A stretch of 64,000 bases of DNA from assembly GCA_029265255.1 (NCBI GenBank), contig JAJUJQ010000003.1, forward strand, positions 1-64,000. Reading direction: 5' to 3'. Shown here piece by piece: positions 16,085 to 25,310 of the stretch; position 1 is the first letter of the stretch; every line of letters starts with the position of its first letter. Under the pieces are notes generated by a model. It had not been told where the DNA came from. It made no database searches and saw only the letters and a list, made by a program, of their open reading frames with translations. This stretch comes from Spirochaetota bacterium (GTDB taxonomy: Bacteria; Spirochaetota; Spirochaetia; Treponematales; Rectinemataceae). A program made the position numbers and the translations under genes.

Positions 16085-18901
16085 ATGACAGAGAGCAGCG
16101 AAAAAGACCCGAAGAAGGTTCATCTGATCAAACAGCCGAAACAGGTTGTCTCAGAGCAGCCGTCCGAGCAGAAGGCGGTGTCTCAGCCCGATCAGGGTAG
16201 CGAGAAAAAGAAAGTAGTGGTAGTGGTCAAGAAAAAAGTGGTCACAGCCAAGAAGGTCCAGCCAAAAGCGATTCCTGGTTCCGAGCCGGAAAAAAATGAG
16301 GGAATTGGTAGCGTTTCTGAAGCACCGGCCCCTGCGTCAGCGGATTCCGCTCAGATACAGCCTCAGAAGCCAGAGCAAAACGAAAAGCCGCAGCCGGCAC
16401 CGCTTGAACAACCCCATCCCGCTACGCCGCACCAGGCACCTGCTCTCGCCGAACAGCCTTCCGCCGAGCAGAAGGAAGTCCCAGCGGAAAAGAAGCCGCT
16501 TTCTCCCGGAGCTCAGGCTCATCAGGCACTTTCACAGCAACCACGGGCTTCTGGTCATGCTCCTTCCGGCCGGTCTTCAGACACTTCTCTGCCACCGCAG
16601 CGCCGATATTCTGCCGATGGTCGTGCCGGCAATCTTGCGCAGGGGCGGCCTGTATCTTCCAATCGAGGATATCAGGATAGAGGTGGTCAGCCACGTCCTC
16701 CAGCAGGAACATATCCTTCGCGAAACACCGGTGCAGGGGCATATCCTGCAGGCCCGGGACGTACGGGACAGGGTGGCACCTCAGGATACAACCGCGGGCC
16801 GCGCCCAACCGGTGGGGCAGGGTATCCAGCCGGTGGTGGCCGTCCTGGATATCCATCACCGCGACCAGGTCAGGCAGGAGCGGGCAGGCCGGGCGGCTAT
16901 CCAGGAAGACCTAGCGGATCCGGTGGATTTGGCACTCGTGTCGCACCTGGCGCTCCGCCTGCCGGTCCAGAAAGCGGAAAACCCGCCGCGAGAAGGCAGA
17001 CAACGGTAAAAAAGAAAGGTTCGTTTGCCAAGAGAGAAGAAGAGCTCGAACTTGAAAAGCAGATCCAACTCAAGAAAAAGGCAGAGGCCAAGCTGGCAGC
17101 GGTACCGAAGTCTGTCGATATTATGGAAAACATCAGCATTTCGGATCTTGCCAAGAAGATGAATCTCAAGCCTGCAGACCTGATCAGCAAGCTCATGTCC
17201 ATGGGCGTCATGGCAACGATCAACCAGAAGATCGACGCGGATACCGCCGCGATACTTGCTTCGGAATATGGATGCGAAGTCCATGTTGTCAGTCTCTATG
17301 ACGAAACCGTTATAGAAAAGGAGGCGGATAAGCCCGAGGATCTGCTCCCGCGTCCGCCTATTGTCACCGTCATGGGGCATGTCGACCACGGCAAAACGAA
17401 GTTGCTTGATGCGATTCGAAAAACGGATGTCGTTTCCACGGAATTCGGCGGCATCACGCAGCATATCGGCGCCTACATGGTTGATACGCCGAATGGGAAG
17501 ATCACGTTTTTGGATACGCCTGGCCACGCAGCATTCACCAAAATGCGGGCTCGTGGCGCCAACCTCACCGATATTGTCATTCTGGTCGTATCTGCGGTGG
17601 AAGGTGTCATGCCTCAGACCAAGGAAGCGATCGACCATGCGAAAGCGGCCGGCGTGCCCATCATTGTCGCTATTAACAAGATTGATCTTCCAGAAGCCAA
17701 TCCGGACAGAGTCAAAACACAGCTTTCCGAGCTCGGGCTCATTCCCGAGGAATGGGGAGGCACCACTCAGTTCGTTGAGGTATCAGCCCTTCAGAAAAAG
17801 GGCATTCCGGAGCTCTTCGACGCGATCCTTCTGCAGGCCGAGATGCTGGATCTCAAAGCTAATTTCGACCGAATGGCAGAAGGCAAGGTCATCGAATCGC
17901 GCATCGATCAAGGGCGCGGCATTGTGTCCACCATCATGGTCCAGAATGGCACGCTTCGCATTGGTGATTCCTTCGTAGCCGGCATCTATCCGGGAAAAGT
18001 GCGGGCAATGTTCAATGACAAGAGCCAGCGCGTTGAAGAAGCGATTCCCTCAATGCCGGTAGAGGTACTCGGGTTCGAAGGCATGCCTGAGGCAGGCGAT
18101 CCGTTCGAAGTGGTCGAAGACGAAAAGTTCGCCCGTCAGATTTCGGCAAAACGACAAGAACTCAAAAAGTATGAGGAAGGCCGCAATGTCAAGAAAGTCA
18201 CGCTTGATAACCTGTATGAAACTATCAGCCAGGGCGATGTCAAGGAACTCAAGGTCGTCATCAAGGGCGATGTGCATGGCAGCGTAGAAGCCCTCAAGGG
18301 TATGCTGGAGAAGCTTTCGACGAGGGAAGTTCGCCTGAATGTCATTCGCGCCGCGGCCGGTGCAATCACCGAGGACGATGTTATGATGGCATCAGCGTCC
18401 AATGCTATCATCATCGGGTTCAATGTGCGTCCTACTCCCAGCGCCAAGCAGCTCGCGGAGCGTGAGAAAGTCGATATACGGAAGTACAACATCATTTATC
18501 GCGCCCAGGAAGAGATCAAGCTTGCCATGGAAGGGCTCCTGAGTCCCGAGATGAAGGAACAGGAAATTGGAAAGGCAGAAGTCCGCTCGATTTTCAGAGT
18601 ACCGAAAGTGGGTATCGTCGCTGGATGCCAGGTCACCGAAGGACTCGTGCGACGCAATGCTCAGGTCCGTGTTATTCGCGACAGCATCGAGATATTCCAG
18701 GGTGCCATTACCTCGCTCAAGCGATTCAAGGACGATGTCAGGGAAGTCGCGGCAGGATATGAATGCGGTATCGGCATAGAGAACTGCAATGACCTCCAGG
18801 AAGGCGACATTCTTGAATTCTACGAGACCGTAGCGGTAGCTCGCACGCTCGAATCGACAGGGAGCGACACTGATGGATCAGATTCGAAAACGTCGTCTTG
18901 A
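16085..18901 (+). CDS. infB: Translation initiation factor IF-2
   Basis: GTPase that brings fMet-tRNA to the 30S subunit and promotes subunit joining. It has 938 residues. The first 330 are low-complexity: Lys/Val-rich, then Pro/Gln/Ala/Glu-rich, then a Gly/Arg/Pro/Tyr-rich stretch (about 170-310) with repeated 'GYP' and 'RPG' units. An IF2-N helical domain ('[25 protein letters not shown]') precedes the G domain, with G1 'GHVDHGKT' at 431-438, G3 'DTPGHAAF', G4 'NKID', then the C1/C2 domains. AAGGAACG precedes the ATG. It overlaps rbfA by 29 bases. Confidence 0.97.
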   Translation: MTESSEKDPKKVHLIKQPKQVVSEQPSEQKAVSQPDQGSEKKKVVVVVKKKVVTAKKVQPKAIPGSEPEKNEGIGSVSEAPAPASADSAQIQPQKPEQNEKPQPAPLEQPHPATPHQAPALAEQPSAEQKEVPAEKKPLSPGAQAHQALSQQPRASGHAPSGRSSDTSLPPQRRYSADGRAGNLAQGRPVSSNRGYQDRGGQPRPPAGTYPSRNTGAGAYPAGPGRTGQGGTSGYNRGPRPTGGAGYPAGGGRPGYPSPRPGQAGAGRPGGYPGRPSGSGGFGTRVAPGAPPAGPESGKPAARRQTTVKKKGSFAKREEELELEKQIQLKKKAEAKLAAVPKSVDIMENISISDLAKKMNLKPADLISKLMSMGVMATINQKIDADTAAILASEYGCEVHVVSLYDETVIEKEADKPEDLLPRPPIVTVMGHVDHGKTKLLDAIRKTDVVSTEFGGITQHIGAYMVDTPNGKITFLDTPGHAAFTKMRARGANLTDIVILVVSAVEGVMPQTKEAIDHAKAAGVPIIVAINKIDLPEANPDRVKTQLSELGLIPEEWGGTTQFVEVSALQKKGIPELFDAILLQAEMLDLKANFDRMAEGKVIESRIDQGRGIVSTIMVQNGTLRIGDSFVAGIYPGKVRAMFNDKSQRVEEAIPSMPVEVLGFEGMPEAGDPFEVVEDEKFARQISAKRQELKKYEEGRNVKKVTLDNLYETISQGDVKELKVVIKGDVHGSVEALKGMLEKLSTREVRLNVIRAAAGAITEDDVMMASASNAIIIGFNVRPTPSAKQLAEREKVDIRKYNIIYRAQEEIKLAMEGLLSPEMKEQEIGKAEVRSIFRVPKVGIVAGCQVTEGLVRRNAQVRVIRDSIEIFQGAITSLKRFKDDVREVAAGYECGIGIENCNDLQEGDILEFYETVAVARTLESTGSDTDGSDSKTSS

Positions 18902-19226
18902 GGAACTCATCCGGGAGGAGATCTCGCGCATGATCACATTCGGCGAGATCAAGGATCCGCGGATCAACAGCTTTATCTCGGTGACCAGAGTCGAAGCGTC
19001 CACGGATGGTTCCCACGCCAGAGTATGGATCAGCACGCTCGAAGATGACGGCAGCCGTCTGGAAGAGGCGGTTGCCGGGCTCGCTCATGCTGCCGGCTTC
19101 ATTCAAGCGATGATTGCAAAGAGAGTACGCCTCAGACTGACACCTGTTCTTTCCTTTCAGGCCGATCGCGGTGTCAAGGAAGGGTTTGAAATAACCGAAA
19201 AATTGAAGGATTTGCTTAAAGAATGA
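18873..19226 (+). CDS. rbfA: 30S ribosome-binding factor RbfA
   Basis: Late 30S assembly factor. Its 117 residues form a single KH-like fold; the family signatures '[14 protein letters not shown]', 'DPRINSFISVTRVEASTDGSHARVWIS' and 'RVRLRLTPVLSFQ' are clear. It starts inside the end of infB (ATG 18873, GGGAG nine bases upstream) and overlaps truB by four bases (ATGA), so translation is coupled on both sides. The position between infB and truB is the common bacterial order. Confidence 0.92.
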   Translation: MDQIRKRRLEELIREEISRMITFGEIKDPRINSFISVTRVEASTDGSHARVWISTLEDDGSRLEEAVAGLAHAAGFIQAMIAKRVRLRLTPVLSFQADRGVKEGFEITEKLKDLLKE

Positions 19227-20167
19227 TCCGTGGGGGATTTCTGCTGATCGATAAGCCCGCAGGGCCAACATCGAACAATGTGCTGCAGCAGATAAAGCGC
19301 GTCCTTAAAGGCAGCCTGGGTACTCGTGTCAAATTCGGCCATGCGGGAACCCTCGATTCGTTCGCTTCCGGTCTTCTTCTTGTGCTCGCAGGCAACAGCA
19401 CACGGCTGACGCCCTGGTTCATGCATCAGACGAAGGAATATGACGCGGTGTTTCGATTTGGCGTGGAAACCGACACGCTTGATCCTCTTGGTACAATTAC
19501 GGTGGAATGTGATCCGCCTACCAAAGAGCAGCTGGTTTCGGTGCTCCCTCAATTTGAAGGCAGCATCATGCAGGTTCCTCCCCAGTACAGCGCGGTCCAC
19601 AGCCGAGGAGAACGAGCGTATCGTCAGGTGATGAGGGGTGAACAGCCCGATTTGAAGGCGCGACCGGTCATGGTTGAGCGCTGTTCCCTGCAATGGTGGG
19701 ACGGTAAAAGCGCACGCTGTTCCATTCGCTGTTCTGCGGGCACCTACGTGAGAGCTCTCGCAAGGGATATCGGTCTGGCATGCGGTTCAAGGGCTTATGT
19801 GGAAGCGCTTCGGAGAACAAGGATAGGGCCGTTCTCGATTGAGGATGCAGTGAATCCGTCACATTGTACCATCGAATCGCTGAGACCCTATACTCCAGAC
19901 CTTGCGACCGCGCTCGGTATGCGCACCGGCCTGCTTGAGCGGGATTATTTGAGGCAGTTTCTCCATGGAGCCAGATTGCCGAAAGCAGCGGTTACAAAAG
20001 ATGCGATAGGCCGCGTGGATGCTCAGGATAAGGATCTTGCCTTGTTTCTCAAGACGGCAGCGTGTTCCGAGGACACAGCTGGCGAGTCAGTTGAGTTTGT
20101 CGGCGTGCTCATGGAACAGAGAGACTATTGGCAGGTACGCGTGATGGCGGCGGAAGGAATGGATTGA
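19223..20167 (+). CDS. truB: tRNA pseudouridine(55) synthase TruB
   Basis: Makes pseudouridine at position 55 of the tRNA T-loop. It has 314 residues. The N terminus 'GGFLLIDKPAGPTSNNVLQQIKRVL' and the catalytic motif 'FGHAGTLDSFASGLLLVLAG' (Asp of GTLD) are textbook; 'VPPQYSAVHSRGERAYRQVMRGE' and 'CSAGTYVRALARDIG' follow. The C-terminal part, after about 225, replaces a typical PUA domain with a divergent segment. The ATG overlaps the rbfA stop and the stop overlaps the ribF start (TGATG). Confidence 0.93.
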   Translation: MIRGGFLLIDKPAGPTSNNVLQQIKRVLKGSLGTRVKFGHAGTLDSFASGLLLVLAGNSTRLTPWFMHQTKEYDAVFRFGVETDTLDPLGTITVECDPPTKEQLVSVLPQFEGSIMQVPPQYSAVHSRGERAYRQVMRGEQPDLKARPVMVERCSLQWWDGKSARCSIRCSAGTYVRALARDIGLACGSRAYVEALRRTRIGPFSIEDAVNPSHCTIESLRPYTPDLATALGMRTGLLERDYLRQFLHGARLPKAAVTKDAIGRVDAQDKDLALFLKTAACSEDTAGESVEFVGVLMEQRDYWQVRVMAAEGMD

Positions 20168-20997
20168 TGCAGGTTTTGGACTGGCAAGCTTTTACACGAA
20201 TGCCCGCTTCACAGCCGCTTGCGGTGACAATAGGCGTGTTCGATGGTGTGCACAGGGGCCACCAGGCCTTGATAGAGGCGGTACTTCAAGAAGAGCAGAG
20301 GAATCCTCGAACAGCAATGCCTGGCATGGATCACGATAGGGTGTCTGAAATTCGTCTCCCTACTGTCATCACCTTTGCGGAGAATCCCAAGAAGGTATTG
20401 TACCCAGCGCGATACCGTGGAAGCCTCATGACATTGGAAGACAAGCTGGCCATGTTCGAGTCATTTGGGGTCGCGTATTGCGTGCTGATTGACTTTTCTG
20501 GTAAATTCGCTACACTTTCAGGCAGAGAATTCCTTTCGGCATTGTATATTGCGAATGTGCGTTCGGTAGTGGTCGGCGAGAATTTCCAGTTTGGCCATCG
20601 GCACGATTCCAACGCGGCAATGCTCGAGGCGCTTGCCGGGGAAATAGGAATCGAAGCGCGAATCCTTCCCAGCGTCCTGTACAAGGGTCGCCCTGTCAGT
20701 TCGAGCCGGATCAGGCACGCTGTTGAGGAAGGAAAGCTCGCGGAAGCGGCTGCCATGCTGGGCAGGTCCTACCGCATCGCCGCGCGATGTGTTGTATCGG
20801 ATGCAGGGGATCCATTGTTGATTCCCGAGGATGATCTCGTGCTTCCGCCAGACGGGATCTATGCCATGGAGGCAGTCGATGGTGGAAACGCGGTTCGGTT
20901 TGAAATTCGAATTGTCAGCCGAACCATTGAATGTAGCATACGCATGCGGTCGGATCGGATCGTGGCCGCGTTCGTTGATACGGCAACTCAGGAGTAA
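20167..20997 (+). CDS. ribF: RibF-type FMN adenylyltransferase with a degenerate kinase half
   Basis: RibF normally phosphorylates riboflavin to FMN (C-terminal kinase) and adenylates FMN to FAD (N-terminal domain). The start at ATG 20167 is supported by AAGGA nine bases upstream and overlap with the truB stop; product 276 residues, shorter than the usual 300-315. The adenylyltransferase half is intact: 'TIGVFDGVHRGH' at 21-32, 'VVVGENFQFGHRHDSNAAML' and 'VSSSRIRHAVEEGKLAEAAAMLGRSY'. After that the kinase half has no recognisable G-x-P-T-A-N signature: the corresponding region reads 'IAARCVVSDAGDPLLIPEDD'. It may be monofunctional. A divergent insertion (about 45-57) separates the first two strands. 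Confidence 0.88.
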   Translation: MQVLDWQAFTRMPASQPLAVTIGVFDGVHRGHQALIEAVLQEEQRNPRTAMPGMDHDRVSEIRLPTVITFAENPKKVLYPARYRGSLMTLEDKLAMFESFGVAYCVLIDFSGKFATLSGREFLSALYIANVRSVVVGENFQFGHRHDSNAAMLEALAGEIGIEARILPSVLYKGRPVSSSRIRHAVEEGKLAEAAAMLGRSYRIAARCVVSDAGDPLLIPEDDLVLPPDGIYAMEAVDGGNAVRFEIRIVSRTIECSIRMRSDRIVAAFVDTATQE

Positions 20998-21009
20998 GGA
21001 GAATCAAGT

Positions 21010-21279
21010 ATGGCTTTGAGCAAGGAAGACAAGGCCCAGGTTGTGCTCGAGTATGGAAAGGATCCAAAGAACACCGGAGCCATCGAAACGCAGATCGCGC
21101 TGGTTTCCGCACGGATCGCCTATCTAACGGAGCATTTCAAGACGCATAAGAAGGATACGAACTCGAGACGAGGGCTTCTCAAGCTTGTTGGCCAGCGCCG
21201 CAAGCTCTTGAAGTACCTGCAGAGGACGAACCTCGAATCTTATCGCGAAATCATGGAGAAACTGCAGATCCGGAAGTAA
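21010..21279 (+). CDS. rpsO: 30S ribosomal protein S15
   Basis: Primary 16S rRNA-binding protein of the platform. The 89-residue length is canonical, with family motifs 'TGAIETQIALVSARIAYLTEHFKTHKKD', 'SRRGLLKLVGQRRKLLKYLQ' and C-terminal 'YREIMEKLQIRK'. A strong AAGGAG stands nine bases before the ATG. It is followed by a hairpin and pnp, the classical rpsO-pnp pair. Confidence 0.97.
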   Translation: MALSKEDKAQVVLEYGKDPKNTGAIETQIALVSARIAYLTEHFKTHKKDTNSRRGLLKLVGQRRKLLKYLQRTNLESYREIMEKLQIRK

Positions 21280-21290
21280 ATGGACAACAT

Positions 21291-21317
21291 TCCGCGGCGC
21301 GCGAAATTCGCCGCGGA
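21291..21317 (+). promoter_or_regulatory. rpsO-pnp intercistronic hairpin, candidate RNase III site
   Basis: A 9-bp stem, TCCGCGGCG (21291-21299) with CGCCGCGGA (21309-21317), sits in the 72-base rpsO-pnp gap. There is no T-run. In enterobacteria a hairpin in this place is cut by RNase III and mediates pnp autoregulation; the same role here is an inference from position. Confidence 0.6.
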
Positions 21318-21351
21318 TATCCGGAATCATGCACATCAGAGAAGGAATGGA

Positions 21352-23550
21352 ATGATCACAAAGCTGGAATGTCAGATCGGTAACGAAACATTGGTGTTCG
21401 AAACCGGAAGAATGGCCAAACAGGCCAACGGAGCAGTATTCGCCACCTATGGCGGATCTGCGATCATCGCAACAGCATGCTGTTCGTCGACCCCTACCGA
21501 GGGGCTCGATTTTGTGCCGCTCACTGTTGAATATTCGGAAAAATATTATGCGGCCGGCAAAATTCCCGGCGGATTCATCAAACGTGAGACGCGACCCAAG
21601 GATCGCGAGATTCTTGTTTCACGCATCATTGACAGGCCGATGCGCCCTTTGTTTCACAAGGAATTCGGGCGCGAAATCCAGATCGTTCCGACCTGCATAT
21701 CTGCAGACCAGATCAATCCACCCGATATCATCGCAGCCAATGCGGCGAGCGCTGCCGTTCACCTGTCCGACATTCCCTTCGATGGGCCCATCGGCTGTGT
21801 CCGCGTTGCGCTTGTAGATGGCCGATATGTGGTCAACCCAACCTATGAGCAGATAGAGCATGCCAAGCTTGAAATCGTCGTCGCGGGGACCGCGGTCGGT
21901 ATCACCATGGTCGAAGGCGGTTCTCACGAAGCCTCAGAAGAGGAGATGATCCAGGCTATCGAGACTGCCAAAGAGCCAATTTCCCGCATCTGCGCGACCA
22001 TTGATGAATTGCGCCGCATTGTGGGGAAGGAAAAGCTTCCCATGGCTCCGCTAAAGGTTGAGCTCAACCGCAAGGAAGAGATTCGCGCAATGGCTCACGA
22101 ACTGCTTTCTAAAGCCCTGTTCACGAGGGTCAAGCAGGAACGCGCCAAGGCAGTAGCCCAGGCGATTGCGGAAGTGAAGGAAAAGTTCAGTGATGCCCTT
22201 GTGGATGAGGTTCAGCAAAAGCTATTTTCCACACTTATGGATGAGCTGCAGTACGAAATATTGCGCTCTTCCATTCTTGATAGAGGTCTCCGCGTAGATG
22301 GACGAGGCCTTGAGGACATCCGCCCCATTACCTGCGAAGTGGGCGTGCTACCCCGCACGCATGGTTCAGCGCTCTTCACTCGTGGAGAGACCCAGGTCCT
22401 CGCGGTGACGACCCTTGGAACCGTATTCGACGAGCAAATTTTCGACGACATCGAGGGGGACCGTAGAGAACGCTTCATGCTGCACTACAATTTCCCGCCG
22501 TTCTCTGTTGGAGAGGTAGGAAGGCTCGGTACCGGAAGGCGTGAAATAGGGCATGGAGATCTGGCGCGTCGTTCCATCGAACCCATGCTGCCACCCAAAG
22601 AGAAATTCCCCTATACCATCCGGGTTGTCTCGGAAGTGCTGGAATCCAACGGCTCGTCATCCATGGCGACTGTATGCTCTTCTTCCATGTCTCTCATGCA
22701 CGCAGGGGTCCCCGTATCCAAACCGGTAGCGGGCATCGCCATGGGACTCATCACCGATGAGCACCGCTTTGCCGTCCTTTCGGACATTCTAGGAGATGAG
22801 GATCACCTGGGTGATATGGACTTTAAAGTAGCCGGTACCAAGGACGGCATCACCGGCTTTCAGATGGACATTAAGATCTCCAGCGTTTCGACCGAAATCT
22901 TGCGCAAGGCTCTAGAGCAGGCACGCCGGGGTCGCCTCCACATCCTTTCGATCATGGAAAAGACAATCTCCGCGCCGCAGAGCGAAATCTCGCCGTATGC
23001 TCCCCAGGTCATTTCTGCGCGTATCGATCCCGAGAAGATTGGCTTGGTCATTGGACCCTCTGGCAAGAACATCAAAGCGCTTTCTGAGAAATTTGACGTT
23101 CAGATCAATATTGAAGAGGATGGCTCGCTTACGGTCTATGGCAAGAACCAGAAATCGGCCTACGATGCACGCGATGCCATTCTCGCGATGGTCGAAGAGC
23201 CGGAAGTAGGGCGTATTTACACGGGTACCGTCAAGCGGATCATGGATTTCGGCGCTTTTGTCGAGATCATGCCTGGCCGAGAAGGACTCTGCCATATTTC
23301 TCGCCTGTCCAGGGGGCATGTTGACAAGGTTACCGATGTTGTAAAGGAAGGCGATACCATCCAGGTCAAACTCATGGAAATTGACCATCTTGGGCGCCTC
23401 AATCTGGCTGCGGTTGATGCGCTGGATGAGAATGGTGAATCGACGCCCCATTCCCCGCGTCCGCCTCGTGGTGATCGAGGAGAAGCCCGCCACAATGAAG
23501 GCCGCCGCGATATGCGACCACCCAGGCGTGATTCCAGCCGGGACCGATAG
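21352..23550 (+). CDS. pnp: Polyribonucleotide nucleotidyltransferase (PNPase)
   Basis: Phosphorolytic 3'-5' exoribonuclease of the RNA degradosome. The ATG at 21352 (GAAGGA seven bases upstream) gives 732 residues; the 24-codon extension back to 21280 would translate the intercistronic hairpin and is rejected. Two RNase PH domains are separated by an all-helical linker; 'RPLFHKEF', 'FTRGETQVLAVTTLG' and 'LGDEDHLGDMDFKVAGTKDGITGFQMDIK' are diagnostic. KH ('IGLVIGPSGKNIKAL') and S1 ('VGRIYTGTVKRIMDFGAFVEI') domains follow, then a short Arg/Pro/Gly-rich tail of about 35 residues. Confidence 0.97.
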   Translation: MITKLECQIGNETLVFETGRMAKQANGAVFATYGGSAIIATACCSSTPTEGLDFVPLTVEYSEKYYAAGKIPGGFIKRETRPKDREILVSRIIDRPMRPLFHKEFGREIQIVPTCISADQINPPDIIAANAASAAVHLSDIPFDGPIGCVRVALVDGRYVVNPTYEQIEHAKLEIVVAGTAVGITMVEGGSHEASEEEMIQAIETAKEPISRICATIDELRRIVGKEKLPMAPLKVELNRKEEIRAMAHELLSKALFTRVKQERAKAVAQAIAEVKEKFSDALVDEVQQKLFSTLMDELQYEILRSSILDRGLRVDGRGLEDIRPITCEVGVLPRTHGSALFTRGETQVLAVTTLGTVFDEQIFDDIEGDRRERFMLHYNFPPFSVGEVGRLGTGRREIGHGDLARRSIEPMLPPKEKFPYTIRVVSEVLESNGSSSMATVCSSSMSLMHAGVPVSKPVAGIAMGLITDEHRFAVLSDILGDEDHLGDMDFKVAGTKDGITGFQMDIKISSVSTEILRKALEQARRGRLHILSIMEKTISAPQSEISPYAPQVISARIDPEKIGLVIGPSGKNIKALSEKFDVQINIEEDGSLTVYGKNQKSAYDARDAILAMVEEPEVGRIYTGTVKRIMDFGAFVEIMPGREGLCHISRLSRGHVDKVTDVVKEGDTIQVKLMEIDHLGRLNLAAVDALDENGESTPHSPRPPRGDRGEARHNEGRRDMRPPRRDSSRDR

Positions 23551-23562
23551 TCTCCATTTCTC

Positions 23563-24861
23563 ATGTTACTCACCATGAAATCGGCAGCGGGCACGACGCT
23601 CGCTGTCGATCCCATGCCTGCCTCCAGCAGCGTTTCGGTTGGCATCTGGTTTCCTTTTGGCTCCCGACACGAGACTTCTGCCACGAGGGGATTTTTGCAT
23701 TTCATCGAGCATATGCTGTTCAAGGGCACCACATACCGGAACAGCAGAGAGCTGATTCGCGTGTTCGAGAGAACAGGTGGATATGTCAACGCCTTTACCG
23801 AGCGTTCTGTAACATGCATCCATTGCACTGTTCCTTCAAGCGCGTGGCGGGATGCAACCGATGCCCTGCTTGAAATGGCCTTTCTGTCGACATTCCCAGC
23901 GGAGGAATTTTCGAAGGAGAAATCCGTTATTCTCGCAGAAGTGCTCCAAACCGAAGATGACCCGGAAGAAAAAGCCCATGAGGAATTCTTCCGCCAGTTC
24001 TGGGAGGGACAGGCCATCGGCTTTCCAATCGCTGGAGATGTGGAGCAGGTCAGGTCGATATCGCGCGATGCGCTCTATGACTATTATCTCGAGGTCCTGC
24101 ATCCGTCGAAGGCGCTCATCTGCGTCGCCGGGAACATCGAAAGCGAGGAATGCGCAAGCTGGTTGAATTCCCGACTCTTCGCAATCATGGAGGAGCGGCG
24201 CACGCTTGTTCGGCAAGATCACTATCACACCGGCAATCCCCTGGTGCATTTGCCAGCGAAGCCATATCTTATCAGAACATACAAGAAAACCGATGCCGCT
24301 CTCGCCTATGTCATTCAGGCGGCCCAGACCAGACCTCCTTCTAGTATTCATGAATATCTGGTGCAATCGGCACTTGGCGAGATAGCGGGCGGGTCTTCGA
24401 TATCTCGATTGTTTCAGGTTTTAAGAGAGGATGAAGGTCTCTGCTATACAGTGTTCTCCACCTATGCTGCAGAATCGTCCGAAGCCATCTGGCTGGTTCA
24501 CATGCAGACTGGAACACGTGAGCTGTCTATGGCCCTCGATCGGCTGGAATCAGTGATCGATATGCTCGATTCCGAGCCCCCCTCAAAAACCGAATTCGAG
24601 GATGCCCTCAGCAGACTTATCGGGTCGTTACAGCTTGCGGGAGAGGATACCGATTATCGACAAAGGAGAATGGCTCGAAGCTGGTTCGCCATCAGCGCGA
24701 TTAGCGACAGCGATGAGGAACTTGCACAGGCGCGGTCTATCCGCTACGATGAAGTGGTCCAGGCTGCGCGGGATCTCGCTGGCATGCCACGAGCACGTTA
24801 TGTATTCGGCGCCCTGAGGAAGACGGAGATGAGGAAACGTGGGTATGTGGAGCGGAAATGA
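23563..24861 (+). CDS. M16 family zinc peptidase
   Basis: Processing-peptidase-like metalloprotease. It has 432 residues. The inverted zinc motif HxxEH is 'HFIEH' at about 46-50, with the distal glutamate expected in '[19 protein letters not shown]'. The C-terminal M16 half has '[26 protein letters not shown]', a typical R/Y pair. There is no signal peptide, so it is predicted cytoplasmic. The start is uncertain between ATG 23563 and 23575; neither has a clear ribosome site. It lies 12 bases after pnp, a neighbourhood also known from Gram-positive bacteria, and overlaps dut. Substrate unknown. Confidence 0.85.
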   Translation: MLLTMKSAAGTTLAVDPMPASSSVSVGIWFPFGSRHETSATRGFLHFIEHMLFKGTTYRNSRELIRVFERTGGYVNAFTERSVTCIHCTVPSSAWRDATDALLEMAFLSTFPAEEFSKEKSVILAEVLQTEDDPEEKAHEEFFRQFWEGQAIGFPIAGDVEQVRSISRDALYDYYLEVLHPSKALICVAGNIESEECASWLNSRLFAIMEERRTLVRQDHYHTGNPLVHLPAKPYLIRTYKKTDAALAYVIQAAQTRPPSSIHEYLVQSALGEIAGGSSISRLFQVLREDEGLCYTVFSTYAAESSEAIWLVHMQTGTRELSMALDRLESVIDMLDSEPPSKTEFEDALSRLIGSLQLAGEDTDYRQRRMARSWFAISAISDSDEELAQARSIRYDEVVQAARDLAGMPRARYVFGALRKTEMRKRGYVERK

Positions 24862-25309
24862 ACAGGAACAGGAAATCATCCATGTACCTGTACTGCTTTC
24901 AGGACATGCACACATACCCCAGTACGCCACCTCGCTGTCGGCAGGAGCCGATCTCTATGCGCTGCTCGATTCGCCCGTCGAAATACCCCCTCTCGGTCGG
25001 GCATTGATCCCGACAGGAGTGCGGATCGCTCTGCCACCCGGGTATGAGGCGCAGGTAAGGCCTCGCTCAGGTTTGGCGCTTGCACATGGAATCACCTGTC
25101 TCAATACACCCGGAACCATCGATGCGGATTATCGCGGGGAGATAAAAGTCATCCTGGTGAACCTCGGAGACAAACCGTTCACGGTCCGGAATGGCGAGCG
25201 TATCGCTCAGCTGGTTGTAGCTCCTTGCACGCGGGCAATATTCACACCAGTATCGGCGCTGGACGAAACCGGAAGAGCCGACGGCGGTTTCGGTTCGACA
25301 GGGAAGTAG
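24845..25309 (+). CDS. dut: dUTP diphosphatase
   Basis: Hydrolyses dUTP to dUMP, keeping uracil out of DNA. The 154-residue product has all five trimeric dUTPase motifs in order: 'SAGADLYA', 'PRSGLAL', '[18 protein letters not shown]', 'ERIAQLVV' and the C-terminal P-loop-like '[11 protein letters not shown]'. The GTG at 24839 could also be used; ATG 24845 has better spacing from GAGGAA. It overlaps the end of the M16 gene, and lptF begins one base after its stop. Confidence 0.94.
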   Translation: MWSGNEQEQEIIHVPVLLSGHAHIPQYATSLSAGADLYALLDSPVEIPPLGRALIPTGVRIALPPGYEAQVRPRSGLALAHGITCLNTPGTIDADYRGEIKVILVNLGDKPFTVRNGERIAQLVVAPCTRAIFTPVSALDETGRADGGFGSTGK

Positions 25310-25310
25310 C

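Noticed and set aside
16856..17638. A 260-codon minus-strand frame inside infB
   Set aside because: It is antisense to the IF2-N and G domains, which are clearly coding on the plus strand, and has no recognisable domain.
21280..21351. A 24-codon extension of PNPase
   Set aside because: It would read through the intercistronic hairpin; ATG 21352 has a good ribosome site and the family's normal N terminus.
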